The notes beneath the pieces were generated by a model, which worked only from the letters and a program-made list of their open reading frames with translations, had not been told where the DNA came from and ran no database searches. The translations under genes and the position numbers were made by a program. Below, piece after piece: positions 23,999 through 34,499 of a stretch of 64,000 nt of DNA. The number at the start of each line of letters is the position of its first letter. The stretch's first letter is position 1. Source of the DNA: Hymenopellis radicata (taxonomy: Eukaryota > Basidiomycota > Agaricomycetes > Agaricales > Physalacriaceae); contig JADNRX010000011.1 in the NCBI GenBank assembly GCA_015501595.1, positions 359,188 to 423,187 of the forward strand, in the 5' to 3' direction.

Positions 23999-25323
23999 AT
24001 GAACCGACCTCCCTTGCCTACAGCTCTTAACCCCCATTTGAACGTGATCTGTACGCGGCATTATTCTCGGTCATGACAAACCCTCAATACTCTTACAGTG
24101 AATACGGAGGTGCCACAGGTGAAATATCAGATATTAACCTGTCAAGGCCAGGACATCCTGGTGCGTCTATTCTTGCAATCTAATCTCACTGTCAACTCAT
24201 TACTCTCAGGTTGGGCGAATGAAGATCAGTACACCTACAGTATGTCTCTCATCCCACCTTCAAATTCGTGTCTGAACACCCACAGCAGACTTCGGGACAC
24301 GCATTCATTCTTCGGCGATATGACACTGGAGCAGTTAGCGCGACTACTATGTTCCGAGCGGCGTTTCCTCTGGCCTCAGAACAAGAAGAGAAGGAGAACT
24401 ACAATGGATTAAGGACACCTACGATTTGACAGGAAACAATGGGTCCTCGCGGGACACCGGTATAACACGTCTCGCTGGCGTGTGGGTAGACACCAATCTC
24501 GCCCTCGAGCTCGCCGGACATTACGCCTTAGGACGTCTCATGGATGAAGTCGTCGCTGCCACACCCAACCCCAATGGCAATTATAGACGATCTGGCAAAT
24601 CTGGTGGCGCCACCGCCACTCCAAAGGGCTCAGAGGCTAACTTAACTGCAACGACGCCGTTAAAACCAGTGTCTCCGAACAAGAGCCGAACCAGTCCCGT
24701 CGACGAACCCCCCACTAAGCGTCGCAAACCAGTAGCGTCCCCGGCTACTCGTTCGCCTTCACCCGCTTACCGGTCATCGCCGCCCGCACCTCGTCGATCC
24801 ACGCGCGCTAAAAGTCCTTCATTTCGCGCTGCCGCTGCGGAGCTTCCGAAATCGAGCAGAACGCCTCGCAAATCAACTCGTCGAGAATTCGTCATGGATA
24901 CCCCGGCGGCTCTGAGCAGACCGTTGTGGATGACGACGCCGACGGCCTAGAGAAGGTCGTACATTCGGAGCTTTACTCGCAGGATATTGCTGAGCAGAAG
25001 GATTTGATAAACGGATTGAAGGCGCAGCGGGAAGTAGCTTCTGCCGAGGAGGAGAACATTGATATGGAGTACCCCTCGAAGAACAAGCGTTCTAGAGAAG
25101 ATGAGAAACCGTTGAAATTCGAGCCCAAGCCTCAGGCACCTGAATCTCGCGTTATCGCCACAAACCGTCGCGTCAGTCGGTTCCACCTTGAGCCCAAGAC
25201 CAAGTCCGTGGCATGGGGTGTGGCTGCTTTCGTTTTCGGAGCCGGTGCTGTGTGAGTGATACTTGTTTAATTGAAACGTCTCTCCTTACCTTTCACAGGA
25301 CGCTACTACCGAACCTGTTCTAA
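23999..25323 (+). CDS. Bqt4-like KilA-N/APSES protein with C-terminal membrane anchor
   Basis: Candidate inner nuclear membrane protein resembling fission yeast Bqt4, which tethers telomeres to the envelope. The N-terminal APSES/KilA-N-like domain reads V-G-R-M-K-I-S-T-P-T, F-I-L-R-R-Y-D-T-G-A, T-T-M-F-R-A-A-F-P, then W-I-K-D-T-Y-D-L and I-T-R-L-A-G-V-W-V. A long basic Ser/Pro-rich region carries nuclear-localisation-like P-P-T-K-R-R-K-P. The last residues, S-V-A-W-G-V-A-A-F-V-F-G-A-G-A-V followed by T-L-L-P-N-L-F, form a tail-anchor helix. The last intron splits the Val codon at about 25250. One base appears missing at 24395-24400, between E-Q-E-E-K-E-N and L-Q-W-I-K-D, both parts of one conserved segment. 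The start at 23999 is the first ATG in frame. Identity rests on domain order and the tail anchor. Confidence 0.75.
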
Positions 25324-25508
25324 TGTGTATAATCCGCTACGTTAATCGTTGTTTGTTTCCCGTAAGTATCATTTACACTTTGGGTTTCTGTACCAGTTTC
25401 GTATACGTGTTCATGCTGTTCCTCGGATCTACTTATATATCTTATTTTTCAATACATACATTTCAACGCTTGACAAGCATGTTGTACTTCTTACTTGAAA
25501 GTATTTCC

Positions 25509-26951
25509 CTACGACACTGGCGGTGCACAGACCACAAGCCCTGGATCACCATAAAGACCGGTCACGTATAGATTACCTGACTTGGTGTCTCGTAGACCGG
25601 TCGACGACGAAGAAAGTAAAGTGCCTTTACTTTGGAATAGTGTTGATATCTCTGTGCTGTTGGAAGGAGGAATTTTCCCAGATGCCGAGACGGGTGCGTC
25701 CATGTCAAACATGTTCGAAACCTTGCTTGTGCGTGAAGACAGCGACATAACCCAGCTTGGGGCATACGGGACTCTGTCTCTCACAAGTTTCACCAAGGTC
25801 AGGAAATTTGGATGGCCAGTGACGATGAGATTATCGCCATCATCGTAATCGATATTGTCTGGACAAAAAGGCACGAGAACGCTCTCTTCAAAGTAAGGGT
25901 ATTGGTGGAGGTGTTGCGGGCGTAAAATTGAATGGCGCTGAGCGAAGTCGACGCGATGGCAACTCTGTCTCCGGTCGACGATATAGAGATGCCGTTAGAG
26001 AAAGGCACGAATGGTGCTACAATCTTGTGCGATTGAATGGGTGTGGCGGAGGAAGGGTTGGGGTCTAATGCGACATGAGCGGTCCAGCTCAATGGCAGGG
26101 CAAAGATCGACTCGACGAGGGGTAGAATGTGTCCGAGTAATGGAAGACGTCGAGTCAGAAGGTGGTCGTTTGTGACGTAGAACGAATCGGGCGAAGTAAG
26201 CGCGAGCGCGTTGGGCGAGACAAAGTAAGGCGACGACAACGTTCGCACATGCGTGATAACAGTCGGCGTTGCCGGAGACATTACGAACTGTTCTATGAAG
26301 GTGCGTTGACGCGCATGGTTCACGATATAGACATTCGACGAGTTTCCACCGTAAGACGGGTAGATTTTAACGCCAAGTGGATGGAAGTCATGTCCGTCTG
26401 GGTAATTCACCAAGTTGACGCGCTGAAGCTGGGCAGGAAGAGTAACGGCCGCCTTTTTTGAGGCGAAAAATGATGTCGAAGCTTCCTGCACAACTTTGGG
26501 TGAGGGGGAGTACAACCAGAGCGAGCCGAGAGGCTCTGGGTTCAGCAAGGGCCCCATAACCTGCACGGAGAAGTTGTGTCAGCTGGCATTGAAACACTGG
26601 AATGATGAACAACTTGCAGTATTCCATTCCTTTCGACCCGCATCACATGTAATCAGTACCTTTCGTTCCTCGAGTTTCTCTGCGGCATCAAAAAGGTCCC
26701 AGAAGGTTTCATCCTCGCAGAATTTGAGAGCATCGTCCACCTCGTCGCCCATTTTTTGGCACTGCGTAGAGGCATCTCCGCCAGCGTAATATGCATCGGG
26801 AAATTGAGCAGTGTAGAAGATGGAGTTTCTCAGAGTGTATTGACTTCGGTAAACGAAGAAGCTCTACGGGAGATGAGTGATGTGTTCTGTAAGATAGCCA
26901 AGACTCTACCGTCAATATAACGAGTGCTGAGAGTCTATGCCTCAATGTCAT
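25509..26951 (-). CDS. Paraoxonase/arylesterase-like six-blade beta-propeller
   Basis: Calcium-dependent phosphotriesterase superfamily member, probably membrane-linked or secreted; true substrate unknown. The start (M-T-L-R-H-R-L-S-A-L-V-I-L-T) is a signal-anchor-like segment. Family landmarks: F-C-E-D-E-T-F-W-D, C-D-A-G-R-K-E-W-N-T-V-M-G-P-L-L-N-P, H-D-F-H-P-L-G-V, Y-I-V-N-H-A-R, S-P-N-A-L-A-L with F-Y-V-T-N-D-H, G-I-S-I-S-S-T-G, V-T-G-H-P-N-F, and the end G-L-Y-G-D-P-G-L-V-V-C. The intron at 26561-26617 is GC-AG (GCAAGT donor) between W-N-T and V-M-G-P. One base seems missing in the AAA run (plus strand) near 25890-25892: N-T-L-T and then E-E-S-V-L-V-P-F-C-P-D-N-I lie in different frames with no room for an intron. 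Convergent with the Bqt4-like gene. Confidence 0.78.
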
Positions 26952-27183
26952 CTCGTCTGGGTGCGCTCGTTGTGATGTGGTTCAAGATCGTGGGGAAGAG
27001 CGACCTGCGGATCGTCTTGGCCTTCTGCTTTCGGGAATTTGAAATGACCGTGGTCCGTACTAATCACCCCCCCCCTTCTTCATCAACATCACTCTGTCGA
27101 ACAAGCCATCAGTTGCACCTGTCAAAGAGCCCACTCTTCATGAGACGCCTCGGGTCCTTTCCTTGCTACTCTCAGCCCCCACC

Positions 27184-29241
27184 ATGTCCGCCATAAACAT
27201 TGAAGATACCTTCGGTGCGTGGCAGGCGTTGCGACCTATGATGCCCGCCTAACGTCTTGTATCTTTGGTTTTAGGCGCAATGTTCATCGGGGCGTTGATC
27301 ACGATGAGTATATATGGCATAACAATTCTACAGGCGCGTTTACAAATGGTTAGCGGAAGCAAATGTTCATAGGTTGAAGCAGGCGTACTTCTACTACATG
27401 ACCTACCCGGAGGATCGAAAGTCTCTCAAATTACTGGTGTGTATCGTCGCTACAAGACTCGCGCGTACACTCAACGGATATCCTAGGTGGCCTCTATAGT
27501 GTTTGTCAATAATCTTCATTTGCAGGGCTTAAGCTTGAACTCGGAATCTCTTTAGGACGTTAGACACTGTTCATGTAGTGTTCAGTGAGGCGCTCTTTTA
27601 CAGAATTATCTTTGAACTCTGACGAGGTTCAGTGTGCCATGCGATGCACCACTATCTGGTCCGTTAACTTTTATGTTGCCGCTATTCACTGTTCTTACTT
27701 CTGCCGTCAGATCACTGGCTTTGCGACGCCCGCTGCTTTGCTCGACGGGACCTGGTGCGCTTCTTCGCTTGAGAGCTATGGTTCATATCATGCTAACTTG
27801 TTACAGGTCTCTATATGTAAGCTTTGCCGCTCTTCGCACCGCAGTCTACGCTAACACCGCAACAGTCCTCGATCCTGATAAATGTACGTTCAATCAATCC
27901 TTTTATGACGTCCCCTTGCCCTAAACTTCTGCGTTTCTCAGATAATAATAGCATTCGTTGTTCAATGGTACGCATCCTCCCATGTGATCCATTACTTTGC
28001 TGACTCTGACTACTTTAGCTTCTTCACAAAACGGATACACTATTGCAGGTGTTTTTGACGCTGTGTTCCGTTCCATTCTGACATAAATTAGTATGTCCCG
28101 AACGCTTTAGATGGTACATGTCCTCCATAATTGTAAGCGCCACATCTCCAACCACAGGGCAGAGTCTGATCCTCCACAGGGATTTGTCGTTGTTGCACAC
28201 TTTGGTAGGTCAGTTTCTCCGTTTGAGAAGCGTTAGATTAACCTTGTCTATCCTCATGCCAGCATTTGGTCTAGGTCAGTCTCCATCAATCACATTTTGT
28301 TCATTGCTGACGATGTTCCTCGAATGACAGAGACTGTCGCGCAATTGTACGAATACTCCTTCCTTTTCGCATAGTGTCCACTGTACTCACCATTGTCCCC
28401 GTTCAGCTTCGTTATAAAGACATTTTCCCAACTCAAGGAAGTCAACGTACGTTCCGACGCTTTTTTTCTCCAAGTGACCTCCTGAAGAGGTATTCTCGCC
28501 AGTTCGTCGCCGTCCTGCCATTTGCGGTTACAGCCATCCTCTCGGATATCTTTTATTGCCGTCGGCCTCTGTGTGTTACTAGAGACTAACCGAACGGAGT
28601 ACCAGGACACAAACTATCTAATAAGCACTCTTGTGGGATATGCTATCACTAGGTGTCTGTTAACGGCGTACGTTGATTTGACTGATTTGGTTCGCGGAAA
28701 GCCTGACAACGTTGAAGCCTCATTGCCGTTGTCGAAGTCGTCGTCGTATGTCAATCTTCCAATGAAACCGGTGTTGATGCTCATCTAGTTTTACAGTTCG
28801 TTCTCTTACCTGATTCGTTCTATTCATTTGCTATCGACTTCGTGATCGGAAAATGTGGGTTTTCCTCGGTATCCGGGTGGATGAATTTTGCTCAATATTG
28901 CGGCGACAGTATGGGCGAACTCGCTCTTAGCCTCGTTAAACTCGCGACGGTCACTACGTGATAGATCCAAAAAGGGTTCGGGCACCTCCAGTGGAGACAT
29001 TTCTACTGCCTTCCGTGTAGCGACTCGGTCGGCACAAAACACGACTGGCTTTGAACATGGTCAGATTAGCCTTGTTCGGGTAAGAGGAGTCCTCATCATT
29101 CGGTGTTGCGCTGATTGAAGATTGCCGTTGTTGCAGATCAACCGGTCGGAAGATGAAACTGGTCCTTCCGATGAGGCGGAGAGCTCGTACAACGCGGTAC
29201 AGTCATCTTTGTCTGATTGTGTCGCCGTCTTTCTGAATTAG
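27184..29241 (+). CDS. DUF6534-type seven-helix membrane protein
   Basis: Integral membrane protein of the Agaricomycete DUF6534 family; function unknown, sometimes compared with receptors. The N-terminus M-S-A-I-N-I-E-D-T-F-G-A-M-F-I-G with Y-Y-M-T-Y-P-E-D is the usual start. The C-terminal helix pair F-A-I-D-F-V-I-G-K and W-A-N-S-L-L-A-S-L-N-S-R-R-S-L-R is the family signature, joined by a 55-nt intron at about 28855-28909. A middle exon has L-C-V-L-L-E-T-N-R-T-E-Y-Q-D-T-N-Y-L-I-S-T-L. The Ser/Asp-rich tail ends at 29241 after one more intron. The first and last thirds are well supported. The exons between about 27440 and 28500 could not be joined with confidence, so this region may hold a frameshift or extra introns. 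Confidence 0.65.
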
Positions 29242-29835
29242 CTCTGCGTAGCCCGTGAGGAAACGTTCGTTCGATGTTGAAGAAGCGTCTGTTTGATCAG
29301 GGCTTGTATCGCGTTGGGGATCTATTGTATTTGAAGTTTGTTTCACAAGGCTAATAATCGAGTAAGCATAGTTATCACTCTGCATGCCCTTCTCCTTACC
29401 ATCAGTGTCCTGCTCCAGGTCGGTCTGTCCCACCTACGTGCTACGCCACAGAGTGTTACTTATAGATCTACTTCCGTTCCCTCGTTACGCCACTATTTCT
29501 ATACACGGAAAGCTTTTCATTCTCTTACTACGTCTCCTGATTGTCGTGTTGGGTATGCCTTTCTCGTTTCTCAAAGTCGTGTTAGACATTAAGTTTTCGG
29601 GCACGCCCATACTATTACCATCCCCTGTGTAGTACAGTCGTTTTCCCTTCACAATGCTACTCGACGACCTTCGGGTCGATCAGATAATTGGATGAGGATG
29701 ACTGGAGGAGGATATGTACTTGGCAATGCATAGTAAGCAGGCAACACAAACCAAATACGTATCTTGCCTCGATCGTTAAGCTCAAGTGGATGCACACACG
29801 CTGTTCATGCCCGCTTCGCCCTTCGGTCAGTGACG
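29242..29835. other. Intergenic before cation exchanger
   Basis: About 590 bp. Several short open frames exist on both strands, but none has recognisable protein features. No RNA gene or repeat seen. Confidence 0.35.
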
Positions 29836-32397
29836 ATGCTCTCGCAGAGACTTGTGTTCGCCCTGCTCTTGACCGTGAATGCTGTCCTCTTCGCCAAGAG
29901 TCGGTACGGCGAAATTCCAAGTCGGCAAGTTTCCTGGTTACATGGAGAGCAGAGCTTGGTGAGGCGGATCTCGTCTGAGCTTATGAGTGCTCAGACAGAG
30001 TCGGAGCCGGTTAATGAGGTGTGTATCACTTTCCGAATGCGCTTCCGGTCGTGTCTACCGGACGGTTGCGCAGTGGTGGGCGACCTTTTGATTACTTACA
30101 GTGCCGCCCACTCTCCTTTCCGCTCCCGCAACAATGTACCCATGTCGTCGAGGACTGTCCGGTCCCAGAAACATTCCTATCCATCCACTACGTCAAGCAA
30201 TACTTTTGCACCCAGCCGTCTTTACGTCCGGTCATGTTCGTCGGTCTCATCATCTGGCTCATATTCCTCTTCTCCACATTGGGTATCAGCGCCTCCGATT
30301 TCTTTACCCCCAATCTCGCCACAATTGCCACACTTTTAGGGCTCGACGAAAACGTGGCAGGTGTCACCTTCTTGGCCTTTGGAAATGGCAGTCCAGATGT
30401 CTTCTCGACTTTTTCTGCCATGCGCGCCAACTCGGGCAGTCTTGCTATCGGAGAACTTCTTGGAGCCGCATCGTTCATTGTATCATGCGTTGTGGGCTCG
30501 ATGTGCATTATTCGACCGTTTGAAGTGAATCGAGGACCCTTCCTACGCGATGTCGGCTTCTTCACCGTTGCCGTGAGCCTGCTTCTCGTCATCCTTTCCG
30601 ATGGCCACATCCGCCCTTGGGAGGCAGCACTCATGATCGTTCTTTATATCTTTTACGTCGCCTGGGTTGTGGTTGGAACGTGGTGGAGTAGGAGACGCAA
30701 ACACCGACAGCACATTGAAAAACCTCGAACGGGCGCAGTATGCTGACACAGAGAGATATCAAGACGATCCGTCCCCCGTTACCCTCCCAGCACCATCTCC
30801 GCCCCGGTCGCGCGCCATATCTAACCCGGAACCACTCAGAATAGAGACGACTCGCTTACCTCGAAGACCACATTCGAGGACACCTTCCCCCTCGTCATCT
30901 TACAGTCACATGCCATCATTCTCCCTGGTCGGGGCCCTCGAATTTCGCCACGTTGTCGCGTCGCTTCGACAAGATGCTCCCGATGCTACGATGAATATGT
31001 TCGACAGCATACCCAGTTTGCATAGTCAATCACCATACGCAGGCGGCCACTACCATTCTCATTCTCGTTCCCGACCTCGCACTCCGAGTCGAGAAATAGA
31101 CCCGTGGGATACTGCCCTAAGTGTCCCACTCAATGATCGCTCGCCGCCTCAACTCACTCTCACGCCTGCTCAAGATGAACCCGAGACCATGCATATGTAT
31201 GAAAGTGGTCATCTGGATGAAATGTCACAATCATCTATATCCATACCTCGTACTCTATCAGATGGAGGCGATACGGACTCAACCTTCGTCCCACCTGCGA
31301 CTTCCAAGCTGATCTACGTCTTACGCGAAGTTTACCACACTATATTCCCATCCATGCACCATTTCCACAATCAAAGCGTACTTGGCAAAGTTGCATCGCT
31401 TTTCGCAGTCCCAGCTGTCATGCTATTGACGATAACACTGCCCGTTGTCGTCACTCCCTATGATCATGACCATAGCGCCCATGAGAAAATGGGGGATAGC
31501 CATAACCTCATTGGATTCGAGGAGGAAGGTGAAGAACGGGCGCTGATCGCGGAAGACATTATGCAGGAGCAGATGCACGGGCTTACGTTCAGCAAATGGT
31601 TAACAGCCGTCCAGTGTGTCTTGGGCCCGTTGTTCTGTATCGGGGTTCTTTTCCGTGAGTCCTCCAGTTCTCTGTACTTCCCGTGCGTTCATCTTGCGTA
31701 GGCGGAACGGCGCAGCATATATGGCTATTACTTGCTGCATTTATCGCAGGGACTGCCATGGCTGTGCTGGTCATTGTGTTTGCGGACAAGGCGCCTCGCG
31801 ATCATTCTTCGTTCCGAATGGCACGCTGTTGCATGGGTTTTCTTTGTGGCGATAGTTTGGATTATGGCCATAGCAGACGAAGTCGTTAACGTGCTACAGG
31901 TAAGGAGCTATCACGTCTACGCTCTATCTTAATGTTAAAACGGTGACATTAGACCTTCGGCTTCATATTTGGCCTCTCTGACGCGATCATTGGCCTAACG
32001 ATATTTGCTGTGGGCAATTCATTAGCGGATCTAGTGGCTAACATGAGTGTTGCCGTATGTGTTCACAGACTTACTTGCGCTATTTGACTCACGTTTTCGA
32101 TAGGTGTTTGCTCCTATAATGGGATTTTCCGCGTGCTTTGGTGGACCCATGTTGAACATTCTTCTGGGCATTGGTATTTCTGGATCGTATATAATATCGC
32201 AGACCGGGATGCCATACGACCTTCACTTCGGTGCAACGTTATTTGTTAGCACGATCGGCTTGCTAGCGCTTCTCGTGACAACACTAGTTGTCGTTCCCTG
32301 GAATAACTACCATCTCTCGCGGAGTTGGGGTGTATTCCTGATATGCTCTTATATCACTATTATGGCCATCAATGTGGTGGTCGAGCTGAAGGGATGA
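29836..32397 (+). CDS. CaCA-family sodium/calcium (cation) exchanger, Ecm27/NCLX-like
   Basis: Membrane cation/Ca2+ exchanger with the two inverted alpha-repeats of the NCX superfamily: alpha-1 F-L-A-F-G-N-G-S-P-D-V-F-S-T-F and alpha-2 A-V-G-N-S-L-A-D-L-V-A-N-M. Start M-L-S-Q-R-L-V-F-A-L-L-L-T is a signal/first helix, followed by the lumenal Cys segment E-C-R-P-L..Q-C-T-H-V-V-E-D-C. A large cytoplasmic loop (about 31.0 kb) is Ser/Pro/His-rich. The gene ends M-A-I-N-V-V-V-E-L-K-G. The first intron is about 83 nt (30019-30101); three more lie near 31.65, 31.90 and 32.06 kb. An A5 run at 30718-30722 seems one base too long: W-W-S-R-R-R-K-H-R-Q-H-I-E and N-L-E-R-A-Q-Y-A-D are in different frames. 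Which membrane (ER, vacuole, mitochondrion) is not shown. Confidence 0.83.
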
Positions 32398-32861
32398 TAC
32401 ACTATTAATCTACAGCTCTCATATGTATTTTATCTTCGGGAAATATGCTCGCAATAATGTCGTTAAAACAACATGTGTAAGCACGGCGAAACGATATCCT
32501 CTACTTACCTTCGTTTCTTTGCTAGACACGATCGGGCTCCTATCCCTTGAACGTCGTTCACAAGGCGGTCATTGCCATTCTTAGACGCTGATAACCGTCA
32601 CGTGGCTGATCTTTGTCAACTTGATAAGGTGAGATTAGATAATCGCTATCAACAGTATAAAGGTTCACGTTGACAGGACCCCCGAAAATAGTGCCAAATG
32701 TGTGATGCCTGTGCGGATAAAATTTGAGGTTTTTGAAAATATGTATGGTACTTTTCCGGATAAAAATCGCACTTTTTGGGCAGGAGGTATGAGCCACAGT
32801 GCGGATAAGATTTGGGTCCCCAGGAGGGTCTGATGCTGGTGCGGATAAAATCTGGGCACCT

Positions 32862-32940
32862 AAGACCACATAGCGCAGTGGGCAGAGCGCAACCCAAGAT
32901 CGGGCTATTTTGGTCGCTTCGGTGGTTCGAACCTCACGGC
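32862..32940 (+). other. tRNA-like sequence with A and B box promoters
   Basis: TAGCGCAGTGGG at 32871-32882 fits the A box consensus TRGCNNAGYNGG, and GGTTCGAACC at 32924-32933 fits the B box. The D-stem GCGC/GCGC pairs, but the T-stem is weak and no clean acceptor stem closes. It is best read as a decayed tRNA or the head of a tRNA-derived SINE inside the transposon, not a working tRNA gene. Confidence 0.5.
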
Positions 32941-33064
32941 AAGCGCTTCTTGACGCTCGATAGCATGGGCGCAGCGCGCCGCCACCTGCCGGCGCCTTGT
33001 ACCCGGCTCCGGCACGTCTGAGGCATAGTGCGGATAGAAATCGACCATTTTTTGAAGTCTGGTA

Positions 33065-33473
33065 TAGGGTCGTGGAAATAACCTCGGGGGGTGGTAAATA
33101 ACCGTTATTTACCTACCCTCCCAGAGGTCCAGGTTATTTACCGGTTAAAAACGGTTATTTACCTGCACGTGATATTTTCACGTGACGTCTCCGCGGGACA
33201 GCAGCCGTCAACTGTTTTCAGTCTTTCCCCTCCAGATGTCACACTTTCCTTGGTCCCATCAGAGTCAGATAGATTTTAGTGGCAATAGTAACTTTGCTTA
33301 CCTCTGAATATAGTGCATACTACCTTTTTCCGTGTGCCACACATCACGTGGATATGTCACGTGCAGGTAAATAACCTACCTCCAACAGCTTAGGTTACAA
33401 ACCGGTAAATAACCGGTAATTTACCGGGAAACAACCTCTTGGTACTCTAACCTAGGTTGTTTCCACTACCCTA
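33065..33473. mobile_element. Non-autonomous hAT-like element nested in the outer one
   Basis: A 409-bp element with terminal inverted repeats of about 23 bp (left starts TAGGGTCGTGGAAATAACCT; right end inverse starts TAGGGTAGTGGAAACAACCT). Perfect 8-bp direct repeats GTCTGGTA flank it at 33057-33064 and 33474-33481. Inside are many copies of GGTTATTTACC in both directions and CACGTGA palindromes arranged as a larger inverted repeat. TAGGG ends plus 8-bp duplication indicate hAT. No coding capacity. Confidence 0.9.
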
Positions 33474-33649
33474 GTCTGGTACGAAGTGCGGATACACCTT
33501 CCTTTTTGGGATCCGGATAAGAATTTTGGGTCGGGATCAGACATTTGGTAGCATTTTCGGGGGTCCTACGTTGACCACCACTCATGTTAGAACATCCCTT
33601 TCTTCTCTACCACCACATACCTTGTCGACAGCTATTCTGGACGCTACCA

Positions 33650-34358
33650 TGAGTGACACTGCTTCCGAGGTCACGCGTGACTTGAAAGATAAACTTGTCA
33701 TTCAAGGTGACACACCGAGCATTGTGAGCGCCTTCAACAGACTGCCCGCTCCTTACCTATGGAGTGCTAACGTGTCATTGGTAGCTGGATGCCGACGCAA
33801 GCATGGACAGCGACGCGGGCGAGGTTTGACGCAGCTGAGCTCTTGATACTATCATCTGCTAACACGAGTGGCAGGTGGAACCCAGCCTCACGTCGAAAAT
33901 GCTAGTGAATGTAGGTGCTTCTATATTCTGATTTCTGGTACTATTTAACACGTTCAGCCAGCCTGATGTAGATGAGGACGATGACGATGACGATGAATAC
34001 GTGTTTGAAGAGCAAGACTCGCGGACCACTGACGCGACGGGCGACGAGGAGGACATGGAGGCTAGTACTGCCGCTGTCCTCAGCGAGCTTGCCGAACTGC
34101 GTCAAGAGAAGCATGACAATGGCTCCGATCCCACCAAACGCCATCCCTTTCAGAGCGCACCTAAGGCGCTGCTGCCTGAGAGCGAAGATGAGGCCGTGGA
34201 GACCGATGTGAGTGCCCCGCTATTCATCTTGTGGCCTCATATCAACGTGTCATTTGCAGAGCGAGATGTCAACAAGCAACTCGGACCATGAAGATTTTGA
34301 AGAACTCGAAGCGGTTGCCGCAACCGGTCCAAATCCGATGCTCCTTAAGCTGATGCAG
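33650..34358 (+). CDS. Acidic nuclear-type protein, 5' part (unrecognised)
   Basis: I do not recognise this gene. From ATG 33650 it begins M-S-D-T-A-S-E-V-T-R-D-L-K-D-K-L and continues through short exons with P-D-V-D-E-D-D-D-D-D-D-E-Y-V-F-E-E, a helical V-L-S-E-L-A-E-L-R-Q-E-K, and D-H-E-D-F-E-E-L-E-A-V-A-A-T-G-P-N-P-M-L-L-K-L-M-Q, followed by a GTATGC donor at 34359. The downstream partner exon is unclear. A similar acidic run with D-S-D-Y-I-P resumes at 37271, so the two may be halves of one gene now separated by about 2.9 kb of insertions. The promoter region was hit by the outer hAT-like element 82 bp upstream. Confidence 0.45.
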
Positions 34359-34405
34359 GTATGCTGCCTTATTGACTAAAGATTGAACGATCGTTCCACT
34401 GGGTT

Positions 34406-34470
34406 GATAACTGCCATGCCGGATGTTAACTGCCATGCCGAGTGTTAACTGCCATGTTAACTGCCAGCTG
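34406..34470 (+). repeat. Short minisatellite, TTAACTGCCATGCC units
   Basis: Four degenerate copies of (G)TTAACTGCCATGCC in a row, from ttgataactgccatgcc to ttaactgccagctgccc, just after the splice donor at 34359. Confidence 0.7.
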
Positions 34471-34499
34471 CCCATTTTGGGAAGCTAGCGCCGGGTGAT

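Larger units (their letters stand above)
32711..33519 (+). repeat. Reiterated GCGGATA/CCGGATA motif in outer element
   Basis: Copies of GTGCGGATAAAAT or close variants start at about 32711, 32756 (CCGGATAAAAA), 32799, 32839, 33028, 33486 and 33513 (CCGGATAAGAA), all on the plus strand. They sit inside the outer hAT-like element on both sides of the inner insertion and may be subterminal transposase-binding sites. Confidence 0.7.
32675..33567. mobile_element. Non-autonomous hAT-like element (outer)
   Basis: An 893-bp element with imperfect terminal inverted repeats. The left end starts AGGACCCCCGAAAAT at 32675; the right end is the inverse (ATTTTCGGGGGTCCT) finishing at 33567. The match runs about 32 bp with four mismatches. 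Perfect 8-bp direct repeats ACGTTGAC flank it at 32667-32674 and 33568-33575, the target duplication length of hAT elements. No transposase is encoded. Without the inner insertion the element is about 476 bp. Its right end lies 82 bp before the ATG of the acidic-protein gene at 33650. Confidence 0.88.

Noticed and set aside
27061..27080. C-rich tract as a structural or regulatory element
   Set aside because: A simple short homopolymer run near a start region, with no partner structure.
28850..28915. Frameshift in the DUF6534 gene (F-C-S-I versus L-L-N-I-A frames)
   Set aside because: A 55-nt GT-AG intron at about 28855-28909 joins G-K to W-A-N-S-L-L-A-S-L-N and explains the change.
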